From contig NZ_JAARLZ010000001.1 of NCBI RefSeq assembly GCF_011759365.1, positions 620,001 to 684,000 of the forward strand: a stretch of 64,000 nt of DNA, given 5' to 3'. A program made the translations under genes and the position numbers. The stretch's first letter is position 1, and every line of letters starts with the position of its first letter. This stretch comes from Luteibacter anthropi (GTDB lineage Bacteria; Pseudomonadota; Gammaproteobacteria; Xanthomonadales; Rhodanobacteraceae). Below are positions 52,923 to 62,067 of the stretch, piece after piece. The notes under the pieces are model-generated. The model was not told the DNA's origin. It ran no database searches and saw nothing but the letters and a program-made list of their open reading frames with translations.

Positions 52923-55900
52923 ATGCATCAACCGGACGACAAACGTAGGCATGCCGGGACGGCTGGAGCCCTGCCACCGGCATGGCGCCGCGTGCTCGGC
53001 GACAAGGGCGCGCCGGCCCCCGTCAGCGAGCGCACGGTGCTCGGCTTCTTCCTTGAAGGCGTGAACGACGACCACGAGCCGGCCGCCCGGCTGGATGCGG
53101 CTCCCGTACTGCTTTCCGTGGGTGAAGACGGCCGTTACTCGCGGCCGCTGCCGCTGGATGCGCGGCATCTGCCGGAGGTCGCGCTCAGCGTGACCGAGAA
53201 GCGGCTGGCCGCCACGGTGCTGGGCCTGCCGCAGACCCTGCGCAAGAGCCGTAGCTATGCCCGCTTCACGGGCACGCTCGGCGATCACCTGCTGGCCGAC
53301 ATCCTCGACAGTGCACCGTGCTTTTTCGGCGGAGTTGCCGGCCTTCAGCTGTCGCGCGGCAAGGCCGTGCCGCTCAACTGGCGCTGGCAGCTGGAGAAGG
53401 ACGGCAGCCAGAAGCTGCTCCCGGCGGTGCCGGCCAGCCAGCGCCTGTTCCGCGTGGGTACGTTGTGGTTCCTCGATGCCGAGCACGCCGAAGTGGGTCC
53501 CTTGCAGGGCGATCCGGACGAGAGCGCGTGGCTGGACCTGCCGCCGCTGTCGCCGGAAAACACGGGCGCCTTCCGCGACGGCCTGGTCCGCGCGCATACC
53601 GGCGACCGCGTGCCCGCGCCCCAGGTTTTTGGTGAGCTGAAGAAAGCCGAGGTCGCGCCGCGCCCCATCCTTACCCTGCACGCGCTGACCCGGCATGCCC
53701 GCCTGGCAGCCGGTACACCGCCGCTGGCGTATGGCCGCCTGTCGTTCGACTACGCGGGCGAGCGCCTGCCGGGTCGGGGCGGTGAGCCGCTGGTGCGTCG
53801 CGTGCGTAACGGCGTGCTGCTGGAAATCGCCCGTCGCCGCGCCGAAGAACTGGCAACCATGGAACGGCTGGAAGCGGTAGGCCTCAACCCCGCCGTGGAT
53901 ACCGAGGGCCTGCCCTGGGACATGGCCGATACCTTGCCCGAGGATGCCTGGCTGTTTCCCGGCAAAGGCTATGCGGGTGCGCTCGAAGTGAATACCCCCG
54001 CACGCTGGCTGGCGCTGCGTCCCAAGCTCGAAGTCGATGGCTTCGTGATGGAGTACGCACCGAGCTTCCCGTTCGAGGTGCTGGAGGGGCCGGTCCACTG
54101 GTACGGGCAGGCCAAGGAAGACGATGCCGACCGCGCCTTCGATCTGGAAATCGGTATCGAGGTGGAAGGCAAGCGCGTGAACCTGCTGCCCGCCGTGGCG
54201 CAGGCACTGGCCGAACACCAGCTCAGCCTGAGTCCGGCACCGGGCGAGGCTGAGGATTCGGTCTGGTATGCCCCGGTCGACGAGCGTCGACGCGTGCCGG
54301 TGCGCCTGAAGGAGTTGCGTGGCCTGCTTGCGCCGCTGGCCGAATACCTCGAAAAACCGCGCCAGCAACTGCACCTGCCCCGCGTGCAGGCCGGTCGCCT
54401 GGAAGAACTCGCGCAGGCGCTGCCCAGCGGTGGTTCGTTCGAAGCGCCGGAGCGTCTGCGCGGTTTTACCCGCCGCCTGCGTGAAGCGGCCGAGCGCGCG
54501 AGCGATGCCGTGCCGGAAGCTATCCAGGCCACGCTGCGCGGTTACCAGCGCGACGGCCTGCGTTGGATGAATGCCCTGGCCGAAGCCGGCACCGGCGGCG
54601 TGCTTGCCGACGACATGGGCCTGGGCAAGACCTTGCAGCTCATCACCCACCTGGTTGCACTGAAGGAAAGCGGCTCGCTGAATTCACCTGCGCTGGTGGT
54701 GGTGCCGACCAGCCTCGTGCCCAACTGGGTGTCGGAAGTGGCGCGTTTCGCGCCCGGGCTTCGCCTGCTGGCGCTGCATGGTCCGCAGCGAGCGGAGGCA
54801 TTCGCGCATATCGCGGAGCAGGACGTCATCCTCACCACGTATGCGTTGCTGCCGCGCGATGTAGAGACGCTTAAAAAACAGCCGTTCTCGCTGGCGGTGC
54901 TGGATGAGGCACAGCAGGTCAAGAATCCTCGTACACAGGCGCGTCGTGCACTGCTTGCGTTGAACGTGCCGCGTTGCCTGTGTTTGACCGGTACGCCGCT
55001 TGAGAATCACCTTGGCGAATTGTGGTCGCAGATCGATCTCGCGGTGCCTGGCCTGTTGGGTGATGAAGGTGCGTTCCGTCGTCACTATCGCGTGCCCATC
55101 GAGAAGCATCAGGACATCGCGTGCCAGGAGCGCCTGAATCGTCGCATCGCGCCGTTCATCCTGCGCCGTACCAAGTCGCAGGTGGCATCGGAATTGCCGG
55201 CGAAGACCGAAATCACGCGTCGCGTGGTGATGGAGCCGAAGCAGCGCGATCTTTACGAGAGCCTGCGCTTGTCGCTGGCCGAAGAGTTGCGCGAGGTGAT
55301 CGCGCAGCGTGGCATCGCGCACAGTGGCATCGTGGTGCTCGATGCGCTGCTGAAGCTGCGCCAGGTCTGCTGCGATCCGCGACTGGTGAAGCTCGAAGCC
55401 GCGCGCGGCGTGCGTGAGTCGGCGAAGTTCGAACTGCTGATGGACATGTTGCCGGCCTTGCTTGCCGAAGGCCGTCGCGTGCTGTTGTTCAGCCAGTTCA
55501 CCGAAATGCTGAAGCTCATTGCCCATGAGCTGGATCGCCGTCGCATCACCTACGTGACGCTCACGGGCGAAACGCGTGATCGCGCGGAACCGGTGCAGCG
55601 TTTCCAGGATGGCGAGGTGCCGTTGTTCCTGTTGTCGCTGAAGGCCGGTGGCGTGGGTCTGAACCTCACGTCCGCCGATACGGTCATTCACTACGATCCG
55701 TGGTGGAATCCGGCCGCCGAAGCGCAGGCCAGCGATCGTGCGCACCGCATCGGCCAGGACAAGCCGGTGTTCGTGTATCGCCTGATCACGGCGGGCACGG
55801 TGGAGGAGCGCATCGAGGAACTGAAAACCCGCAAGGCCGAACTGGCCGACGCCGTGCTCGAAGGCGGTGGCAGCCGCGAACGCCTGAGCTTCGACGAAAG

Positions 55901-55934
55901 CGACCTCGACGCCCTGCTAGCCCCCTCACCCTGA
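52923..55934 (+). CDS. SNF2/SWI2-family helicase
   Basis: This is a DEAD/SNF2-type helicase of about 1003 residues. The first ~550 residues are an uncharacterised N-terminal region rich in Leu/Ala/Glu. The helicase core follows with Walker A DDMGLGKTLQL, motif II LDEAQQVKNP (DEAQ), LTGTPLENHLGELWS, and the C-lobe SLKAGGVGLNLTSADTVIHYDPWW plus QASDRAHRIGQDKPVFVYRLI. ATG at 52923 is preferred to an upstream TTG at 52896. No SWIM zinc finger is visible. Bacterial members are linked to transcription recycling or stress; the exact role is unknown. Confidence 0.9.
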   Translation: MHQPDDKRRHAGTAGALPPAWRRVLGDKGAPAPVSERTVLGFFLEGVNDDHEPAARLDAAPVLLSVGEDGRYSRPLPLDARHLPEVALSVTEKRLAATVLGLPQTLRKSRSYARFTGTLGDHLLADILDSAPCFFGGVAGLQLSRGKAVPLNWRWQLEKDGSQKLLPAVPASQRLFRVGTLWFLDAEHAEVGPLQGDPDESAWLDLPPLSPENTGAFRDGLVRAHTGDRVPAPQVFGELKKAEVAPRPILTLHALTRHARLAAGTPPLAYGRLSFDYAGERLPGRGGEPLVRRVRNGVLLEIARRRAEELATMERLEAVGLNPAVDTEGLPWDMADTLPEDAWLFPGKGYAGALEVNTPARWLALRPKLEVDGFVMEYAPSFPFEVLEGPVHWYGQAKEDDADRAFDLEIGIEVEGKRVNLLPAVAQALAEHQLSLSPAPGEAEDSVWYAPVDERRRVPVRLKELRGLLAPLAEYLEKPRQQLHLPRVQAGRLEELAQALPSGGSFEAPERLRGFTRRLREAAERASDAVPEAIQATLRGYQRDGLRWMNALAEAGTGGVLADDMGLGKTLQLITHLVALKESGSLNSPALVVVPTSLVPNWVSEVARFAPGLRLLALHGPQRAEAFAHIAEQDVILTTYALLPRDVETLKKQPFSLAVLDEAQQVKNPRTQARRALLALNVPRCLCLTGTPLENHLGELWSQIDLAVPGLLGDEGAFRRHYRVPIEKHQDIACQERLNRRIAPFILRRTKSQVASELPAKTEITRRVVMEPKQRDLYESLRLSLAEELREVIAQRGIAHSGIVVLDALLKLRQVCCDPRLVKLEAARGVRESAKFELLMDMLPALLAEGRRVLLFSQFTEMLKLIAHELDRRRITYVTLTGETRDRAEPVQRFQDGEVPLFLLSLKAGGVGLNLTSADTVIHYDPWWNPAAEAQASDRAHRIGQDKPVFVYRLITAGTVEERIEELKTRKAELADAVLEGGGSRERLSFDESDLDALLAPSP

Positions 55935-55938
55935 TCCC

Positions 55939-56067
55939 GTAGGAGCGCGCCCAGCGCGCGACCGGCCGTAGCGAGACATCCAGCCTTAACCTGACCATGT
56001 AGGAGCGCGCCTTGCGCGCGACCGGACGTAGCGACATGTCCGGTCGCGCGCAAGGCGCGCTCCTACA
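55939..56067. repeat. REP cluster: two forward and one inverted copy
   Basis: The first copy (55939) lacks the initial T and has the variant GCGCCCAGCGCGCG. A forward copy at 55998 and an inverted copy ending at 56067 follow. The cluster lies in the tail-to-tail gap between the SNF2 and glucokinase genes. Confidence 0.9.
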
Positions 56068-56095
56068 AACACGTGTGGTTGCGCGCGACAGCTCG

Positions 56096-57166
56096 TCAGC
56101 GATGCAGCGGCGTACCGCCCGCCTCGACAATCGCCAGGGCGGCGCCGCCGATGAGGCCGGGTTCCGGATTCATGATGGCCTGGGTGGGCACGCCTTCCAT
56201 GGTGTCGCGGAAACGACCCTTGGCCTCGAAGCGCTCGCGGAAATGACCGGCCTGGATCCAGGGCAGCAGGATCGGGGTCATGCCGCCGGTGAGATACACA
56301 CCGTCCCACGCACCGAGCGTGAGCACCAGGTCGCCTGCCACGCTGCCGAAGATGCCGGCAAACGTTTCGACGGCGCGCGTGCACATGGGGCAGCTGTCGT
56401 CGGTGCCGGACTTCTGGCCCGGCAGCAGTGCGCGCTTGGTGATGTCCTCGGCGCGGATGCTGTCGTCCGGCTTCTGGCCGGCGATCTCGCAGATCGCGGA
56501 GTAGAGGTTTTCCAGACCCTGGCCGCTGATCAGGCGCTCGTTCGAGACACGGCCGTAACGCAGGTTGAGGACCTTGAGGATCTCGATATCGTCGGCGCTG
56601 TGCGCGGCGAAGCCGGCATGGCCGCCTTCGGTCTGCAGCACGCTCACCTTGTCGCCGCGGATCAGCAGGCCGCCCACGCCAAGGCCGGTGCCCGGGCCCA
56701 CGACCACGAAGGTCTGTTCTTCCTTCGCGCCGATCTTCGGCACCGGGAGGTTGCCGACGGCTTCCAGCTCGCGGTGGCCGGCCTGGTCGACGACCTTGTC
56801 GGCGCTCATGAGCATCACGGCCATGGACTGCGCGGCGAAGTCGTTCACCAGGTGGACCCACTCGAGGTCCAGTTCCTTGGCGAGCGCGTGGCCGTTGATG
56901 GCCCAGGGATTGTTGGTGACCTTGACGGTCTCGCCGTTATCGATGCGGCCGGCGGCGGCAATGATGGCGCGCTGGGCGGGGTGCCCGGTTTCCTTGAAGT
57001 ACTGCTTCGCGGCGTCCGCCAGCGAGGGGTAGTCCTTGACGTGGTAGCGACGAATGCTTTCCTGGATAAGCGGTTGTTTTTCTTTCGGATGTGCGATGCC
57101 GAACCGCACATTGGTGCCGCCGAGGTCGGCGAGCAGGGTCGGCGCCGCAGCGCTAACGTTGGCCAT
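56096..57166 (-). CDS. glk: Glucokinase
   Basis: This 356-residue glucokinase of the ASKHA/Glk family is somewhat longer than the 321-residue E. coli enzyme. The phosphate motif LLADLGGTNVRFGI, AAGRID, the Asn-Asp of the active site in VHLVNDFAAQS, GPGTGLGVGGLL and the end VYLTGGMTPILLPWI are present. It is divergent from the sugar ABC ATPase, with about 215 bases between the starts, and may share control through the palindrome at 57291. Confidence 0.93.
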   Translation of the reverse strand: MANVSAAAPTLLADLGGTNVRFGIAHPKEKQPLIQESIRRYHVKDYPSLADAAKQYFKETGHPAQRAIIAAAGRIDNGETVKVTNNPWAINGHALAKELDLEWVHLVNDFAAQSMAVMLMSADKVVDQAGHRELEAVGNLPVPKIGAKEEQTFVVVGPGTGLGVGGLLIRGDKVSVLQTEGGHAGFAAHSADDIEILKVLNLRYGRVSNERLISGQGLENLYSAICEIAGQKPDDSIRAEDITKRALLPGQKSGTDDSCPMCTRAVETFAGIFGSVAGDLVLTLGAWDGVYLTGGMTPILLPWIQAGHFRERFEAKGRFRDTMEGVPTQAIMNPEPGLIGGAALAIVEAGGTPLHR

Positions 57167-57288
57167 GTTGAAAAACCTGTCGTGTCACGGATAGCCCGCA
57201 AGGTTGCCTCGCGCGGGGGCTGCCGTCCAGTGACGATTTCTTCAGCGGGCTCTTCACGTAATAGCGTGCGAGGCCCTTCATCGACACT

Positions 57289-57319
57289 TTGACGTAAACG
57301 ATTACGTCGGCAGAATACT
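57289..57319 (+). promoter_or_regulatory. Promoter with LacI-type palindrome before the sugar ABC ATPase
   Basis: TTGACG (57289-57294) is followed by AATACT (57314-57319) as a possible -35/-10 pair at 19 bases. Overlapping the -35, 57291-57308 is GACGTAAACGATTACGTC, with 7-base perfect arms, 18 bases in total and a CG near the centre, as in LacI/GalR-family operators. It would repress the ABC ATPase and possibly glk when no sugar is present. No LacI gene lies in the window. Confidence 0.55.
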
Positions 57320-57380
57320 CCATTGTCCGGTGCCTTGGCAGGCTTGCCTTGCGCTTTCCGGACGCATGGGAGAGCAGGTG

Positions 57381-58475
57381 ATGGCAGCGGTCCGCCTCGA
57401 CAAGGTGCGCAAGGTATACCCCAACGGCCACGTGGCCCTGAAGGAAGCAAGCTTCGACATCGCCGATGGCGAACTGCTGGTGCTGGTCGGCCCCTCGGGC
57501 TGCGGCAAGACCACCTTGCTACGCATGATCGCGGGCCTGGAATCCATCTCGGACGGCACGATGACCATCGGCGACCGCGTGGTGAACGACGTGGCGCCGA
57601 AGGATCGCGACATCGCCATGGTGTTCCAGAACTACGCGCTGTATCCGCACATGAGCGTGCGCGAGAACCTGGGTTTCGGCCTGCGCCTGCGCGGCGTGGC
57701 AAAGGAGGAAATCGACCGTCGCGTCGGCGATGCCGCTGCCATGCTCGGCCTGGATGAGCGGCTGGATCATCGTCCGGCTGCGTTGTCCGGCGGACAGCGC
57801 CAGCGCGTGGCCCTGGGCCGTGCGATGGTCCGCGATCCGGCCGTGTTCCTGCTCGACGAGCCGCTGTCCAACCTCGATGCGAAGCTGCGCCTGTCTACCC
57901 GCGTGGAGATTGCACGCATCCATCGTCGCGTGGGTGCCACCATGGTGTATGTCACCCACGACCAGATCGAGGCGATGACGCTGGGCCAGCGCATCGTCGT
58001 GCTCAACGGCGGTGTCATCCAGCAGCTCGATACGCCGATGAATCTCTACAACAAGCCGGCCAATCTGTTCGTGGCCGGTTTCCTCGGCAGCCCGGCGATG
58101 AACCTGTTCCACGGCACGCTGCGTCGCGAGAACGGCCTGCGCCTGGTCATGAAGGATGCCTCGATGGCCCTGGGCACCGATTCACCTGCGCTCGCGGCCT
58201 GGATCGACAAGCCGCTGATCGTGGGCGTGCGCCCGGAAGACCTGCTCACCGTGGCAGACCATCCGGGCACCGACGAGCGCCTGCATGCCCATGTGGACGT
58301 GGTCGAGCCGGTGGGTAATGAGGTGTTCCTCAACATGCGGCACGGGCAGGACGAGCTGGTTTCCCGCGTGCCCCCGCACAGCACGGTGCAGGCCGGCACC
58401 GACGTGTCGCTGGGTTTCCGGCCAGAACGCCTGCATTTCTTCGACCCCGACACCACGGGGCGCCTCGACGCATGA
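57381..58475 (+). CDS. MsmK/UgpC-type sugar ABC transporter ATPase
   Basis: This 364-residue ATPase of the CUT1 sugar-transporter class carries Walker A GPSGCGKTT, Q-loop QNYALYPHMSVREN, signature LSGGQRQRVALGRAM, Walker B LLDEPLSNLDAKLR and a C-terminal OB-type regulatory domain starting near 240. It stands alone, with no permease or binding protein nearby, like MsmK, which serves several sugar importers. ATG at 57381 is used; ATG at 57366 would add five residues. Glucokinase is divergent. Confidence 0.9.
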   Translation: MAAVRLDKVRKVYPNGHVALKEASFDIADGELLVLVGPSGCGKTTLLRMIAGLESISDGTMTIGDRVVNDVAPKDRDIAMVFQNYALYPHMSVRENLGFGLRLRGVAKEEIDRRVGDAAAMLGLDERLDHRPAALSGGQRQRVALGRAMVRDPAVFLLDEPLSNLDAKLRLSTRVEIARIHRRVGATMVYVTHDQIEAMTLGQRIVVLNGGVIQQLDTPMNLYNKPANLFVAGFLGSPAMNLFHGTLRRENGLRLVMKDASMALGTDSPALAAWIDKPLIVGVRPEDLLTVADHPGTDERLHAHVDVVEPVGNEVFLNMRHGQDELVSRVPPHSTVQAGTDVSLGFRPERLHFFDPDTTGRLDA

Positions 58476-58510
58476 TCCGCGCCCGGTCGGTTGTCCGTGA
58501 TCATGTTGTG

Positions 58511-58529
58511 AATAAGAACCATTCTTATT
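58511..58529 (+). promoter_or_regulatory. Fur box before the haem uptake operon
   Basis: AATAAGAACCATTCTTATT is an almost perfect 19-base inverted repeat (8-base arms AATAAGAA and TTCTTATT around CCA), typical of a Fur binding site. It lies about 135 bases before the receptor start, where the promoter should be. Iron-dependent repression of the whole haem operon is expected. Confidence 0.85.
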
Positions 58530-58663
58530 AAGATGGGTGTGACGCCGCTCACGTAATGCGGCGACCCGACATCCCGGCCGCCAGCCGGAGGCCCCGCCTC
58601 CTTCGCAAGCACCCGCCACCGTGCCCTCCGGGGCACGTACGTCCTTAGCGAAGGAAGACATCC

Positions 58664-60979
58664 GTGTTGCAGAAGAACGCCCTCGCCGCGCTGATTGGCG
58701 CGGCTCTCACCTGTGCTGGCGCCGCGCATGCCGCCGAGGCTGCCGCGCCCGCCCCCTCCACCGACGACCTGCCCCGCGTCACGGTGACGGCCATCGGCTC
58801 CGCCTTCAAGTTCGATGTGCCGGCCACGGTCACCGTCATCGACCGCCAGAAAATGGACCGCCACCTCGTGGCCGACATCCGCGACCTGGTGAAGTACGAA
58901 CCAGGCGTGTCCGCCGTGGGCACGGCCGGCCGCTGGGGTCTGGACAGCTTCAATATCCGTGGCCTGGATGGTAACCGCGTCGCGATTCTCACCGATGGCG
59001 TGCCGGCATCCACTTCGTTCGGCTTCTCCACCACCGGCATGCGTGCGGGTCGCAGCTTCGTCGATCCCGACACGCTCAAGAGCGCGGAAATCATTCGTGG
59101 CCCGGCGTCGGCGCTCGATCCGTCCGACGCGCTTGGTGGCACCGTGCGTTACGTCACCAAGGACCCGGCCGATTACCTGAAGAACGGCAAGGACACCTAC
59201 GCCTCGATCAAGGAGCGCTACAACAGCGCCGACCGCTCGCTGGGTACGTCAGTGACGCTGGCCGGTGGCACGCCCACCAACGGCGTGGTCTTCGTGGCCG
59301 ATCACCGTGAAGGCAGCGCGCTGAACAACAAGGGCGACATCTCCACGTCGAACTACCTGCGCACGCGTCCTGATCCGCTGTCGTTCAGCACCACCAGCGT
59401 GCTCGGCAAGTACGTGCACATCGCACCGTCTGGCCGCGAGGATCGCGTCACCGTCGACATGTACCGCAACAGCACCACCACCAACGTGCTTAGCGCGCTG
59501 GGCCAGCCGGGACAGACCCTCCTGGGTTCGGACAAGGCCGACGACCGCGCCACGCGTTTCCGTCTGTCGGTGGGGCAGCGTTACACCAACATCGACCTGG
59601 GCATTGCCGATCGTCTGGAATGGGATGCCTACTGGCAGAAGTCCGAGACCGAATCGACCACGCAGACGCTGGCGAACGTCGTATCACGCAAGGCTACTTA
59701 TGACCGCACCTTCCTCAGCGATCTGAACGAACGGTTGTTCGGTGGTCGCCTGGCGCTTTACAAGTCGATCACCGGCGGCAGCGTGGAGCAGCGTATCGCC
59801 TACGGCGTGGAAGCCTCGCGCACGACGCCCACCGGTTCGCTGGGCGGACAGGGTCGCGATATCGCCACGGGCATCGTCTCAAGCAACACCCCCTACATGC
59901 CCGAAAACTATCCGCTGCGCTTCTTCCCGCGCAACGACACCGATCGCTACTCGGTCTTCGGGCAGGATGAAATCGCCATGCTTGACGGGCGCCTGCGCAT
60001 CACCCCGGGTGTGCGCTGGGATCACTACGCGTTCAAGCCGGACCATAACGACCCGTATTACAACAGCTCCTTCGTGGCGAGCGGCCTCAACGAGGTGAAG
60101 AAGGACCGCTTCTCGCCGAAGCTGGGCATCACCTATGCGGTGACCGATGCCATCGAGGTCTACGGGCAGTATGCGCAGGGCTTCCGTCCGCCGCTGTATA
60201 GCGAGCTGGCCGTGGCATGGGGCACGCCGCGCCTGTACGGCATCATTCCCAACCCGAACCTCAAGCCGGAAACCAGCAAGGGCGTGGAGATCGGCATCCG
60301 CGGCAATGGCGAGCTGGGCTACTTCTCGGCCAGTGCGTACTACAACCGTTATCGCGATTTCATCTTCGGTGGCTATACGCTCAACGACAAGAGCCAGTGG
60401 CCGCAGTGGGCAGTCCAGCAGAACCTGCTGATCCTGATGCAGGCCGTGAACTTCCCGAAGGCCACGATCAAGGGCGTGGAAGCCTCCGGTGGCCTGATGC
60501 TCGGTGCCTTCAGCGACACGCTGCAAGGCTGGCGCATCGAGGGCAACCTGGCGGCATCGCGCGGCGACAAGCAGGTGACCGGGCAGCCGGGCTGGACGCC
60601 GCTCAACAGCGTCGATCCGCTGAGCGCCGTGCTGGGCATTTCCTACGATGCGAAGACCTGGGGCGCCGAGCTGATCGGCAAGGGCGTGCGCCGCAAGACG
60701 CGCCTGGACAGCCCCACGCTGTTCCGCGCACCGGGGTACGCCACCCTCGATTTCTACGCGCACTGGAAGCCCGTCGAGCCGGTGGAGCTGTCGCTGGGCC
60801 TCACCAACCTCACCGATCGCAAGTACTGGGACTGGGGCAACCTGCACGGCGGCGTGCTCGCCAATGTCGGCAGCCTCAACGGCGGTGGCGTCGATGACGC
60901 CCAGGTCGCCAGCGCCCAGATCGAGCGCCTCACGATGCCCGGCCGCGCCATCAGCGCCTCCGTGCGTTACACGTTCTGA
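58664..60979 (+). CDS. hmuR: TonB-dependent haem/haemoglobin receptor
   Basis: This 771-residue outer-membrane haem receptor has a signal peptide of about 23 residues (NALAALIGAALTCAGAAHA), a plug with FNIRGLDGNRVAILTDGVPA and EIIRGPASALDPSDALGGTV, and a barrel ending SASVRYTF. The family's FRAP/NPNL pair is present as GFRPPLYSEL and NPNLKPETSKGVEIG, but no His lies between them, unlike many haem receptors. The start is GTG at 58664 with AAGGAAG in front. It is the first gene of the operon controlled by the Fur box. Confidence 0.9.
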   Translation: MLQKNALAALIGAALTCAGAAHAAEAAAPAPSTDDLPRVTVTAIGSAFKFDVPATVTVIDRQKMDRHLVADIRDLVKYEPGVSAVGTAGRWGLDSFNIRGLDGNRVAILTDGVPASTSFGFSTTGMRAGRSFVDPDTLKSAEIIRGPASALDPSDALGGTVRYVTKDPADYLKNGKDTYASIKERYNSADRSLGTSVTLAGGTPTNGVVFVADHREGSALNNKGDISTSNYLRTRPDPLSFSTTSVLGKYVHIAPSGREDRVTVDMYRNSTTTNVLSALGQPGQTLLGSDKADDRATRFRLSVGQRYTNIDLGIADRLEWDAYWQKSETESTTQTLANVVSRKATYDRTFLSDLNERLFGGRLALYKSITGGSVEQRIAYGVEASRTTPTGSLGGQGRDIATGIVSSNTPYMPENYPLRFFPRNDTDRYSVFGQDEIAMLDGRLRITPGVRWDHYAFKPDHNDPYYNSSFVASGLNEVKKDRFSPKLGITYAVTDAIEVYGQYAQGFRPPLYSELAVAWGTPRLYGIIPNPNLKPETSKGVEIGIRGNGELGYFSASAYYNRYRDFIFGGYTLNDKSQWPQWAVQQNLLILMQAVNFPKATIKGVEASGGLMLGAFSDTLQGWRIEGNLAASRGDKQVTGQPGWTPLNSVDPLSAVLGISYDAKTWGAELIGKGVRRKTRLDSPTLFRAPGYATLDFYAHWKPVEPVELSLGLTNLTDRKYWDWGNLHGGVLANVGSLNGGGVDDAQVASAQIERLTMPGRAISASVRYTF

Positions 60980-60993
60980 AGGAGTCAGTCGTC

Positions 60994-62067
60994 ATGCAAG
61001 AAATCACCGCTCCCCCGACCCCGCGTATCGATATTCCCGCGTTGATCAGCGGCTGGCGCCAGCTGCGCGAAACCGAGCCCGGCCTGCGTGCCCGTGATGC
61101 CGCCGAGCGCCTTGGCGTGAGCGAAGGTGCCCTCGTGGCCAGCCGCGTCGGCGACGGGGTGACCCGCCTGGAAGGCGACCTGCCTACGTTGATTCGCGAC
61201 CTGCCTCAGCTGGGCCGCGTGATGGCACTCACGCGCAATGCGTACTGCGTGCATGAGAAGAAAGGCCAGTACAACAACATCGATATCGGCGGCACGATGG
61301 GTATCGTGCTCGACGAGGACATCGACCTGCGCCTGTTCCTGAAGCACTGGCGCTATGGCTTCGTGGTACGCGACCAGTCGCGTGGCCGCGAGCTGGAAAG
61401 CCTGCAGTTCTTCGATGGCGATGGTCGCGCCGTGCACAAGATCTACCTCACGGACGAAACCGACCGTTCGGCATGGCGCATGCTGGTGCATCGCTACACG
61501 GCGGCCGTGCAGTCGCCGCTGATCGATTGCGTGACGGTGGACGAACCCCTGCCCGAACAGCTTGCCGACGATGCCGTGGATACCGCTTCGTTGCGTGACA
61601 GCTGGCGTGCGCTGCGTGATCCGCACGATTTCTTCGCCATGCTCCGCAAGCACAAGGTCACCCGGACCCAGGCCTTGCGCCTGGTGGGCGACGAGTTTGC
61701 GGACCGTGTCGTCGACGACGCCTTGCGCACCGTGCTGGAAGCCGCTGCCGAAGGCGGCGAGCCGCTGATGGTTTTCGTCGGCTCGCCAGGCGTGGTGCAG
61801 ATCCATACCGGTGCCGTGCAGAACGTGAAGATGGCCGGTCCCTGGCTCAACGTGCTCGACAACGGTTTCAACCTGCACCTGCGCACCGATGCCATCGACA
61901 GTGCGTGGATCGTGCGCAAGCCGGTACCGGAAGGCGTGGTGACCTCGCTGGAACTGTATGCCGCCGATGGCACGCAGATCGTGCAGGTGTTCGGCAAGCG
62001 CAAGCCAGGTATCCCGGAACGTGACGACTGGCGTGCGTTGCTCGCACGCGTGGAGAAAAAGGCATGA
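60994..62067 (+). CDS. hmuS: Hemin-degrading/transfer factor HmuS
   Basis: This 357-residue HemS/HmuS family protein binds and degrades or hands over haem in the cytoplasm. The two repeated halves of the family are visible (LGRVMALTRNAYCVHEKKGQYNNI, then PLMVFVGSPGVVQIHTGAVQNV). It starts 14 bases after the receptor stop and overlaps the hmuT start by four bases. Confidence 0.9.
   Translation: MQEITAPPTPRIDIPALISGWRQLRETEPGLRARDAAERLGVSEGALVASRVGDGVTRLEGDLPTLIRDLPQLGRVMALTRNAYCVHEKKGQYNNIDIGGTMGIVLDEDIDLRLFLKHWRYGFVVRDQSRGRELESLQFFDGDGRAVHKIYLTDETDRSAWRMLVHRYTAAVQSPLIDCVTVDEPLPEQLADDAVDTASLRDSWRALRDPHDFFAMLRKHKVTRTQALRLVGDEFADRVVDDALRTVLEAAAEGGEPLMVFVGSPGVVQIHTGAVQNVKMAGPWLNVLDNGFNLHLRTDAIDSAWIVRKPVPEGVVTSLELYAADGTQIVQVFGKRKPGIPERDDWRALLARVEKKA

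Noticed and set aside
985-56067. REP copies considered as CRISPR repeats
   Set aside because: Copies are scattered over the window, often inverted, with irregular spacers and no cas genes.
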